The notes under the pieces are model-generated. The model saw only the letters and a list, made by a program, of their open reading frames with translations, ran no database searches and was not told where the DNA came from. The position numbers and the translations under genes are program-made. A stretch of DNA of 8,541 bases. Source: an uncultured Terriglobales bacterium (lineage in GTDB: Bacteria; Acidobacteriota; Terriglobia; Terriglobales; Acidobacteriaceae). Below, in pieces: positions 1 to 5,869 of the stretch. The stretch spans positions 1 through 8,541 of the forward strand of contig CATPBY010000311.1 of the NCBI GenBank assembly GCA_955652845.1, read 5' to 3'. Position 1 is the stretch's first letter, and every line of letters begins with the position of its first letter.

Positions 1-169
1 CTGTAGCTATGACAGCTGCGGCTGTCTCCCTGAGCGATCCGGATCGACCCGCTCTGGATACGAAAGACCCCGTCCGCCAGCCGGTTACATCGCCCTCAGC
101 TTTGGCGTCCGCCACTGCGCCGCAAGCTCACGGAATATGTCTATCGAAGTGCTCCGCCTTCCTGAGGAT

Positions 170-901
170 CTAAAGCTTATTTTGGGGCATCTGCGGTCGC
201 GCGGCACGGAGCGTCCGTGCCACCCAATCCGCGTGCGGCAGTCCGCTCGCGGTGATTGCACTGATTTCTCGTTCGATATCGTATTCGACCCTGCGGATCT
301 TCGGCGTGCCATTGTTAATAAGCAAATACGAAGCGCGGGGATCGCCGTCAAAGGATTGGCCGACGCTCCCAGTGTTGATCACCGTTAACCCGGCCACGTC
401 GCGCACGAATGGCTGGTGAATGTGGCCGTAGACGGCGATCGCCTGTCCGAGCGGCAAATACGTTGATTCGAGTTCCGAATTACTTGCGCCCGCGAGCGGC
501 GAGTGCCAGGCGCTTGCGGGACTGGCGTGCACCAGTGCGATCGGAAGATGAATGACAACGCGCGGTAGAGCGCCCAGCCATGCGATTCGCTCTTCGCCCA
601 AAACGGCGCGCGTGAACTCCGTCATCTCGCGTACTGCGTCCCATAGTGACTGCGGAGCGGGAGACTGATCTGCAAATTCTTCCAGAGTTTCGGGTCTTAC
701 AACGGATTCTTCCGTGTTGCCCAAGACGCCACGCCAGCCCTGATCGCGAACGCGATCCACCACCTCCGCGGGACTCGATCCGCCGCCCACAAGGTCGCCT
801 CCATGCAGGACTACATCAGGTGACGTCTGGCGCAAATCGGCAAGCACGGCCTGGAACGCCGTCAGGTTATCGTGAATATCGGAGACAATCGCAATCCGCA
901 T
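170..901 (-). CDS. YfcE/MJ0936-like calcineurin-type metallophosphoesterase
   Basis: The 243-residue protein is a small cytoplasmic metal-dependent phosphoesterase with no signal peptide or membrane segment. All five metal-site blocks of the superfamily are present in order: SDIHDN (Asp8, His10), GGDLVGG (Asp36), GNTEE (Asn62), the His125 of LVHASP, and GHIH (His160, His162), followed by NTGSVGQ. The third block is GNTEE rather than the GNHD/GNHE common in larger phosphodiesterases, as is usual for short YfcE-like proteins. Family members hydrolyse phosphodiesters or phosphomonoesters with Mn or similar metals, but the physiological substrate cannot be read from sequence. ATG at 899-901 starts the conserved beta strand directly, so an upstream start is unlikely; no strong Shine-Dalgarno is visible. 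The gene is monocistronic within the window and divergent from the GNAT gene. Family assignment is firm; the exact role is unknown. Confidence 0.9.
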   Translation of the reverse strand: MRIAIVSDIHDNLTAFQAVLADLRQTSPDVVLHGGDLVGGGSSPAEVVDRVRDQGWRGVLGNTEESVVRPETLEEFADQSPAPQSLWDAVREMTEFTRAVLGEERIAWLGALPRVVIHLPIALVHASPASAWHSPLAGASNSELESTYLPLGQAIAVYGHIHQPFVRDVAGLTVINTGSVGQSFDGDPRASYLLINNGTPKIRRVEYDIEREISAITASGLPHADWVARTLRAARPQMPQNKL

Positions 902-1043
902 CAGCGCATCATTCCACTGATCTCAGGTTAACCCGCCAGTTGCCGCCGTTGCCCTGTTCTTCCGCAGAAAATCGGCACGCATCTCGATAGCCGTGGAGCC
1001 GAGTCTACACCAGGCTGCCGTTCGCGCCCGACCATCTGGTTCG

Positions 1044-1073
1044 TTGACTTGCTTCGTTTCTGCGACGTAAGAT
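1044..1073 (+). promoter_or_regulatory. Predicted sigma70 promoter of the GNAT gene
   Basis: TTGACT at 1044-1049 and TAAGAT at 1068-1073 are separated by 18 bp and match the -35 and -10 consensus at five and four of six bases. The expected transcription start is about 1080-1081, immediately before the GTG at 1082. This is a motif-based prediction only. Confidence 0.45.
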
Positions 1074-1081
1074 TCGCGCCA

Positions 1082-1939
1082 GTGATCCTAACCATACGGC
1101 GTGCCCAACCCGAAGACGCCGGCGTGTGCGGCGGCATCTGCTACGAAGCCTTCCGGAAGATTTCGACTGACCACGCTTTTCCTCCTGACTTTCCTTCGGC
1201 TGAGGCTCCTAAACGGGTGCTGTCAATGATGTTCGGGCATCCCGGTTTTTATTGCGTGGTGGCCGAGTCGGACGGGCAGATCGTCGGCAGCAACTGCCTC
1301 GACGAGCGATCAGCCATTGCTGGGGTCGGTCCGATTACCATCGATCCGGGCGCGCAGAACCAGGGCATCGGGCGCGCGCTGATGGAGGCAGTCATCAGCC
1401 GCGCTGAGCAGCGTGGTTCCCCCGGCGTCCGTCTGTTGCAGGCAGCCTTTCACAACCGGTCCCTGTCGCTCTACACCAAGTTAGGGTTTGACACCCGCGA
1501 ACCGATATCCACCATGCAAGGTCCGCCTATCAAGCGCCCGACACCAGGCTACAGCGTCCGCCAAGGACGGGCTTCCGATCTCGACATGTGCAACCGGCTC
1601 TGCCGCGTGGTACATGGTCATGATCGCAGCGGCGAGCTTCGGGACGCTATCGAACAGGGTACCGCCATGGTTGCGGAGCGGGATGCCGGAATCGTAGCTT
1701 ATGCGACCGCCATGGGATTTTTTGGCCACGCCGTGGCCGAAAACAATGTGGCCTTGCAGGCCCTCATCGCGAGCGCCGACAGTTTCTTGGGATCAGGAAT
1801 TCTGGTCCCCACCCGCAATGCCGCACTTTTCCGCTGGTGTCTCGAACATGGCCTTCGCGTGGTGCAGCCGATGACGCTCATGACCCTTGGCCTCTACAAT
1901 GAACCCGCGGGAGCATATCTTCCGTCGATACTGAACTAA
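1082..1939 (+). CDS. Two-domain GNAT family N-acetyltransferase
   Basis: The 285-residue protein appears to be two GNAT folds in tandem. In the N-terminal domain (about residues 3-140) the acetyl-CoA pyrophosphate loop is clear: QNQGIG (92-97) follows the strand GPITIDP, and HNRSLSLYTKLGF (124-136) is the usual motif-B helix. A second, more degenerate GNAT-like half starts near YSVRQGRASD (157) and lacks a clear Q/R-x-x-G-x-G loop; it ends in YLPSILN. The acyl acceptor is unknown. I chose GTG 1082 because it begins the first strand (ILTIRRAQPEDA) and because a predicted promoter overlaps an alternative in-frame TTG at 1049, which would add 11 residues. No Shine-Dalgarno precedes GTG, which fits leaderless translation. 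The gene is divergent from the phosphoesterase and codirectional with the small membrane protein 171 bp downstream. Confidence 0.85.
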   Translation: MILTIRRAQPEDAGVCGGICYEAFRKISTDHAFPPDFPSAEAPKRVLSMMFGHPGFYCVVAESDGQIVGSNCLDERSAIAGVGPITIDPGAQNQGIGRALMEAVISRAEQRGSPGVRLLQAAFHNRSLSLYTKLGFDTREPISTMQGPPIKRPTPGYSVRQGRASDLDMCNRLCRVVHGHDRSGELRDAIEQGTAMVAERDAGIVAYATAMGFFGHAVAENNVALQALIASADSFLGSGILVPTRNAALFRWCLEHGLRVVQPMTLMTLGLYNEPAGAYLPSILN

Positions 1940-1970
1940 AACGTTGCCGAGTATTTGTCGTCCTATCGGA

Positions 1971-1999
1971 TTGACGTGCCGTGCCGCCACACCTACCAT
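1971..1999 (+). promoter_or_regulatory. Predicted sigma70 promoter of the small membrane protein gene
   Basis: TTGACG at 1971-1976 and TACCAT at 1994-1999 are spaced by 17 bp, with five and four matches to the -35 and -10 consensus. The start would fall near 2006, giving a leader of about 105 nt before ATG 2111. I see no riboswitch-like structure in that leader. This suggests the gene is transcribed independently of the GNAT gene. Confidence 0.4.
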
Positions 2000-2097
2000 T
2001 TCCGCCAGGATTATTCGAGCACTGTCGAAAACCTTACAGGGAAATCAGCGGCGGCACAGGGTCTGCTAGAGGTGTTTCTGCCACATTGAGACCATTT

Positions 2098-2106
2098 GGA
2101 AGGAGG
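2098..2106 (+). promoter_or_regulatory. Strong ribosome binding site deciding the ATG 2111 start
   Basis: GGAAGGAGG ends 4 nt before ATG 2111 and is nearly a perfect Shine-Dalgarno. An in-frame TTG at 2096 lies just upstream of this site and would make the site part of the coding region, so ATG 2111 is the better start. Confidence 0.7.
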
Positions 2107-2110
2107 CACT

Positions 2111-2473
2111 ATGATTCGAGACCGGGCACTGAAAATTATGCTGGTGTTGGTGGGATTGCTTTTCTCGGCTCTAGTTTATCCCTTGACGATATTTCTGCGG
2201 CAGGAGCCTGCTCTCGCAATGATGCTTAGCCTTTACGTTACCCTCGGAATTTTCCTGCTGCTGGCAGCGCGTAACCCGCCTGCGAACCGTAGCCTGATCG
2301 CCTTCACCGCATGGTCGAGCTTCGCTCATGCCGCGGTTATGGGGGTGCAGGTATTGCTCAACCTGATCTCACGCGGAGAACTGGGGGGCGTGGCTGCGCT
2401 CATCGTCATCGGCGTAACCCTGATTGCGCTGTCTCCGGCAAAGCTTTCAGAAGTGCAGGTATCTCCTGCATAG
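2111..2473 (+). CDS. Small four-helix membrane protein, DUF6632-like
   Basis: The 120-residue protein is very hydrophobic and has four likely membrane helices at about residues 8-28, 35-53, 62-85 and 93-110. A polar loop between helices 2 and 3 reads ARNPPANRS, followed by FTAWSSFAHAAVMGVQ, which carries the only histidine. The loop and the start of helix 3 resemble the DUF6632 family as I remember it, which is common in Acidobacteriota; I could not verify this by search. No enzymatic motif, signal peptide or lipobox is visible. The N-terminus MIRDRALK is positively charged and so probably cytoplasmic. Start choice rests on the strong ribosome binding site. The gene appears to have its own promoter and converges on accC with a 70-bp gap that contains no clear terminator. 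The function is unknown. Confidence 0.8.
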   Translation: MIRDRALKIMLVLVGLLFSALVYPLTIFLRQEPALAMMLSLYVTLGIFLLLAARNPPANRSLIAFTAWSSFAHAAVMGVQVLLNLISRGELGGVAALIVIGVTLIALSPAKLSEVQVSPA

Positions 2474-2543
2474 GCTCGCCTAAAGATTGGGGAATCGGGC
2501 AGGCTCACTTGAACTGTCCGTCACACGCTGGAGGCTGGCAAAT

Positions 2544-3911
2544 CTAAGCGGCTGGCGTCGCCTGATCTTTCTTCGCAAGAAAGCGCTCGATAAACGTCGT
2601 GTCCACTTTTCCCGCGCGAAAATCCGGATCGGCCAGAATCCTGCGGTGCAATGGAATGGTTGTATAAATGCCCTCGACAATAAACATCTCGAGAGCCCGG
2701 GCCATGCGGGAGATCGCCTCTGACCGGTCCTTGCCGCGCACGATGAGTTTGGCAATCAGCGAGTCGTAATAGGGCGGGATGATCCCTTCGGCATAGGCGG
2801 CAGTGTCGATGCGCACCCCGGTGCCGCCGGGTGGATGAAAGGCAGTGATCTTCCCTGCCGACGGAGTGAATTTCTCCGGATGCTCGGCATTGATGCGGCA
2901 CTCAATGGCGTGGCCGCGACGCACGATCGGGCCTTGCAAAACATTTTCCATACGCTCACCGGCAGCCAGCAGTATCTGGCTCTTCACCAGATCTACATCG
3001 GTGACCATCTCGGTGACCGGATGTTCCACCTGAATGCGGGTATTCATCTCGATGAAATACATCCGGCGGTCTTCATCCATCAGAAATTCAATGGTGCCGG
3101 CATTCACATAACCGATATCGGAAAGCGTCCGGCAAAGAATCTGTCCGATTTCCTCGCGAAGTTCAGGCGTCACTTCAGTAGAGGGCGATTCTTCCAGCAG
3201 CTTTTGGTGGCGGCGCTGAATGGAACACTCGCGCTCGCCGAGGCTTACCACGCTGCCGTATTGATCAGCGAGGATTTGAAACTCGATATGCCGCGGCCGC
3301 TCGATGAACTTCTCCATGTACAAGTCACCGTTGCCAATAGCAGCGGCAGCCTCCGATTGCGCCGCCATGTAGAGGCCAGGGAGTTCTGCTTCATTGCGTA
3401 CAATGCGCATGCCGCGACCGCCGCCGCCGGCGGAAGCTTTGATGATCACCGGAAAGCCAACCTGGCGCGCCCATTCCACGGCCTCACCATCATTCGCGAG
3501 AATGCCTTCGGACCCCGGCAGAATAGGCACTCCAGCCTTTTTCATGGTGGCCCGCGCTTTTTCTTTTTCACCCATCAGTCGGGTAATTTCTGGCGGTGGA
3601 CCGATGAATTTTATATTGCAGGCCTCGGAAACTTCGGCAAAGTTGGCATTCTCTGCCAGCAATCCGTAACCGGGGTGGATGGCATCTACGTTGGCAATTT
3701 CCGCCGCGCTGATGACCGCAGGGATGTTGAGATAACTCAGCGCCAGTTGCGGCGGACCTATGCAGATGGCCTCATCGGCAAAGCGCACGGGCAGCGAATT
3801 ACGGTCCGCCTCGCTGTAAATGGCCACAGTGCGGATGCCCAGCTCTTTGCAGGCACAAATCCCCCGCAGGGCGATTTCGCCACGATTCGCGATCAGGATT
3901 TTTTTGAACAT
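2544..3911 (-). CDS. accC: Acetyl-CoA carboxylase, biotin carboxylase subunit
   Basis: The 455-residue protein uses ATP and bicarbonate to carboxylate the biotin carried by AccB, the first half-reaction of malonyl-CoA synthesis in the cytoplasm. Its length fits free-standing bacterial AccC. The biotin carboxylase N-domain (about 1-115, starting KKILIANRGEIALR) is followed by an ATP-grasp domain with Lys116, Lys158 before the glycine-rich loop ASAGGGGRGM, His208, Cys229, Lys237, Glu275 and Glu288. The active-site signature EMNTRIQVEHPVTE supplies Asn290, Arg292 and Glu296; Arg339 in the C-domain matches the biotin and bicarbonate arginine. All catalytic residues I can align from memory with the E. 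coli enzyme are present. GYGLLAEN replaces the usual GYGFLSEN, a mild change. ATG 3911 is the only reasonable start, although no Shine-Dalgarno is visible. It is the last gene of the pepQ-accB-accC run and is separated from accB by an unusual palindromic element. Confidence 0.97.
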   Translation of the reverse strand: MFKKILIANRGEIALRGICACKELGIRTVAIYSEADRNSLPVRFADEAICIGPPQLALSYLNIPAVISAAEIANVDAIHPGYGLLAENANFAEVSEACNIKFIGPPPEITRLMGEKEKARATMKKAGVPILPGSEGILANDGEAVEWARQVGFPVIIKASAGGGGRGMRIVRNEAELPGLYMAAQSEAAAAIGNGDLYMEKFIERPRHIEFQILADQYGSVVSLGERECSIQRRHQKLLEESPSTEVTPELREEIGQILCRTLSDIGYVNAGTIEFLMDEDRRMYFIEMNTRIQVEHPVTEMVTDVDLVKSQILLAAGERMENVLQGPIVRRGHAIECRINAEHPEKFTPSAGKITAFHPPGGTGVRIDTAAYAEGIIPPYYDSLIAKLIVRGKDRSEAISRMARALEMFIVEGIYTTIPLHRRILADPDFRAGKVDTTFIERFLAKKDQATPAA

Positions 3912-3937
3912 GCGCTAAATAAGTGTGGCCAAAAAAT

Positions 3938-4048
3938 GTGGGGACAACCGCCCTCAACTGCCCGGCGGAGCCACGCTCCGCTGTTGCCATCCTGACAGAA
4001 CGCTGTCGAGCGTTGCTCGACTGGATAGCCGAGGGCGGCTGTCCCTAC
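3938..4048. repeat. Nested palindromic element between accB and accC
   Basis: This 111-bp element fills most of the accB-accC gap and starts 5 nt after the accB stop in the direction of transcription. Its ends are 18-nt inverted arms, GTGGGGACAACCGCCCTC (3938-3955) and GAGGGCGGCTGTCCCTAC (4031-4048), matching at 16 of 18 positions. Inside are further perfect hairpins: GCGGAG/CTCCGC (3965-3981), AACGCT/AGCGTT (3999-4014) and GTCGAGC/GCTCGAC (4005-4021). The last two share bases and cannot form together. GGATAGCC/GGCTGTCC (4023-4044) competes with the right outer arm. I see no convincing open frame or target-site duplication. It may be a REP- or MITE-like non-autonomous repeat, or an RNA structure tuning accC relative to accB. 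Confidence 0.75.
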
Positions 4049-4053
4049 GCCGA

Positions 4054-4557
4054 TTATTTCTTTGGCCGGATAGAGAACAGTTCCTGACCATACTCGATTG
4101 GCTGGCCATTGTTCACAAGTTTTTTCACCAGCTCGCCAGCAACATCAGACTCAATCTCATTCATCAGCTTCATGGCTTCGACAATGCAGAGGATCTGCCC
4201 CACTTCTACGCTGTCTCCCGCCTTCACAAAGGGCGGCGATCCCGGCGAGGGTGATTCGTAGTACGTACCAACGATCGGCGATTTCACCAGGTGCAAGCCC
4301 TCCTCGGAAGCCGGCGGCGCCTCCTTGGCATGGGCCGCAGGAGTGGCAGACGGACCGGGGGCGGCGGAGACTGCGCCAACCTCTGGGGTTGCTACAGGCG
4401 TGCCATGCACCGCAATGAAGCGGGTATCATGCCCGGACTGGGCCGGTTCGGCAGCGCGCTTGATGCGCACTTTCACATCGCCGCGTTCCAACTCGAACTC
4501 CGCGATGTCCTTCTCAATTAAGAACTCGATGAGTTCCTTTAGTTCTTTTTGGTTCAT
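4054..4557 (-). CDS. accB: Acetyl-CoA carboxylase, biotin carboxyl carrier protein
   Basis: The 167-residue protein is the biotin carrier of acetyl-CoA carboxylase. Its biotin is carboxylated by AccC and the carboxyl group is then passed to acetyl-CoA by the AccAD transferase. The N-terminal part (1-35, MNQKELKELIEFLIEKD...VKVRIKRA) is the usual helix and strand that contact AccC. Residues about 36-88 form a flexible alanine- and proline-rich linker. Residues about 89-165 form the biotinyl domain, with SPIVGTYYESPSPGSPPFVKAG (containing the thumb typical of bacterial AccB) and the biotinylation site EAMKLMNEI, where Lys130 is the acceptor. The length compares with 156 residues in E. coli. ATG 4555-4557 begins the family-typical N-terminus but has no good Shine-Dalgarno. 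The gene lies 80 bp after pepQ and upstream of accC. Confidence 0.97.
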   Translation of the reverse strand: MNQKELKELIEFLIEKDIAEFELERGDVKVRIKRAAEPAQSGHDTRFIAVHGTPVATPEVGAVSAAPGPSATPAAHAKEAPPASEEGLHLVKSPIVGTYYESPSPGSPPFVKAGDSVEVGQILCIVEAMKLMNEIESDVAGELVKKLVNNGQPIEYGQELFSIRPKK

Positions 4558-4637
4558 CGTGCGGTGGGACTAGTTTGCTGCTTCTCGTGCCGGCCTGCAA
4601 AGCACGGCAACTGCAGGACATCACACCCGGGAAAACT

Positions 4638-5735
4638 TCAGACTGCAATAAGCTTTTTGCTGGAAGGCGTTAACAATTCGCACCCGGCTTCGTTGACCAC
4701 AACCATATCCTCAATTCGTACACCCCATTTTCCCGTGATGTAAACGCCAGGTTCGATCGTAATTACCATTCCCGGTTGGAAGAGTTCGGGCTGGCCAGCC
4801 GCCAGACGGGGCGCCTCGTGAATCTCCAGCCCCACGCCGTGTCCCGTAGAATGGGTAAAGTGCTTAGCTAAACTTTTATTATGCAATAACTTACGGGCGG
4901 TTTTATCGGCTTCGCTCACTCTTACTCCGGGCTTTACTGCGTCGAGGGCGGCCTGCTGCGCATCTCGCACCGCCTGATAGACTCGCCGGGCCTCGACTGT
5001 GGGGCGTCCCACGTGCACGGTGCGGGTCATGTCAGAACAATAGCCAGAGAGTATAACACCGAAGTCGCAGACCAGGAATGAACGACCCGGAACGGCAGCG
5101 CCGGTGGCCCGGGCATGCGGCAACGCCGAGCGTTCCCCGGAGGCAATAATTGTCGGGAAGGACATCGCCGAGGCACCCGCCTTCCGCGCTTCGTACTCCA
5201 TTTCCGCTGCTACCTCGCACTCGCGAATACCGGGACGCATGACTTGCAGGGCGCGATCAAACAGACGAATGCCTAAAGTCGCTGCCGATCGAAGCAGCTG
5301 AATCTCGTCGGCGTCCTTCACCATGCGAGCCTGTTCGATCAGTGGTGGCGCTTCTTTCAGACTGAAATCAGATGGCAGCATGTCTGAAAGGCGTCTTCGC
5401 TGGGCTACGGTCAAGTGCTCCGCTTCAATCCCTACCCGGTAACGCGTTTTGCGACCCAAAGGTTTTCGATTCGCTTTCAGCCATTCCCCAACCGCCACCA
5501 GAGGAGCCTTGCTGCCGGCGACGATTTGGGTTCCTCGCACCTCATGGCGGGCCTGCGCCGTGTATCGTCCATCGGTAAAAAACACAGACCGCGATTCGCT
5601 GAATAAGAGAACGGCAGCGCTGCCGGAAAAGCCGCAAAGGTAACGTATGTTGGGCAAATGAGTGATGAGCAAAAGATCCAAATGCTGGCGTGAAAGACAG
5701 GCTTGTAGACGCCGCTGCCGTCCTTGATAGTCCAT
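4638..5735 (-). CDS. pepQ: M24 family Xaa-Pro peptidase (PepQ/PepP-like)
   Basis: The 365-residue cytoplasmic enzyme belongs to the pita-bread metallopeptidases that cleave bonds involving proline. The N-terminal creatinase-like domain spans about 5-135 (NIRYLCGFSGS, FFTDGRY). The catalytic domain spans about 143-360 and has the full dinuclear metal set: Asp224 and Asp235 (CDFG...SDMTRT), His299 (HSTGHGVGLEIHE), Glu328 (TIEPGVYI) and Glu342 (RIEDMVVV). His207 (LPHARAT) and His306 are the expected supporting histidines. Whether it is an aminopeptidase or a dipeptidase cannot be decided; the length fits the short PepQ-like group often placed before efp and accBC. No efp gene is present here. 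ATG 5733-5735 starts the expected N-terminus but has no clear Shine-Dalgarno. It probably heads the pepQ-accB-accC operon, after the terminator behind pilQ. Confidence 0.93.
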   Translation of the reverse strand: MDYQGRQRRLQACLSRQHLDLLLITHLPNIRYLCGFSGSAAVLLFSESRSVFFTDGRYTAQARHEVRGTQIVAGSKAPLVAVGEWLKANRKPLGRKTRYRVGIEAEHLTVAQRRRLSDMLPSDFSLKEAPPLIEQARMVKDADEIQLLRSAATLGIRLFDRALQVMRPGIRECEVAAEMEYEARKAGASAMSFPTIIASGERSALPHARATGAAVPGRSFLVCDFGVILSGYCSDMTRTVHVGRPTVEARRVYQAVRDAQQAALDAVKPGVRVSEADKTARKLLHNKSLAKHFTHSTGHGVGLEIHEAPRLAAGQPELFQPGMVITIEPGVYITGKWGVRIEDMVVVNEAGCELLTPSSKKLIAV

Positions 5736-5787
5736 TGAGGAAAGTTTAGCAGGCTGTCGCGGAGGGTCGCCGGCTTACGACAGTGCT

Positions 5788-5836
5788 ATAAAAACCGAAC
5801 CGCCGGGTCCTGACAGGTTCTTCAGGAATCCGGCGG
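5788..5836 (-). terminator. Rho-independent terminator after pilQ
   Basis: Read on the minus strand, a 7-bp GC stem, CCGCCGG (5830-5836) with CCGGCGG (5800-5806), is extended by CCTG/CAGG pairs inside the loop and followed after TTCGG by five U residues (5790-5794) and AU. It lies 33 nt past the pilQ stop. The U tract starts 5 nt after the stem rather than directly at it, so efficiency is uncertain. Confidence 0.55.
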
Positions 5837-5869
5837 GGTCTTACTGCTAACTTGCTGCCAGCGCTTCGA

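Noticed and set aside
11..26. Perfect 6-bp hairpin GACAGC/GCTGTC with a TGCG loop
   Set aside because: It has no U tract and no clear gene upstream in the window, so it cannot be called a terminator.
1..84. tRNA-like feel of the segment ending in CGCCA
   Set aside because: No T-arm with TTCRA flanked by a 5-bp stem and no consistent acceptor stem could be drawn.
1..173. Open plus-strand frames at the left edge, one ending in TAA at 171-173, which could be the tail of an upstream gene
   Set aside because: Two plus frames are open at once over this short stretch and neither shows a recognisable domain, so openness alone is not evidence. I call no gene in 1-169.
2474..2543. Possible bidirectional terminator between the converging membrane protein gene and accC
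   Set aside because: Only a 3-bp AGG/CCT stem was found and no U tract on either strand.
2835..3995. Long plus-strand open frame of 386 codons opposite accC
   Set aside because: It is the antisense shadow of a GC-rich conserved gene; AccC has all its catalytic residues on the other strand and the plus-strand product resembles nothing.
3925..4254. Plus-strand frame across the palindromic element and accB
   Set aside because: It runs antisense to the conserved biotinyl domain; its openness follows from the composition, and no ribosome binding site precedes it.
5754..5783. Inverted repeat CTGTCG/CGACAG before pepQ, a possible operator or leader hairpin
   Set aside because: A 6-bp match across an 18-nt gap is expected fairly often by chance, and it does not coincide with a recognisable promoter.
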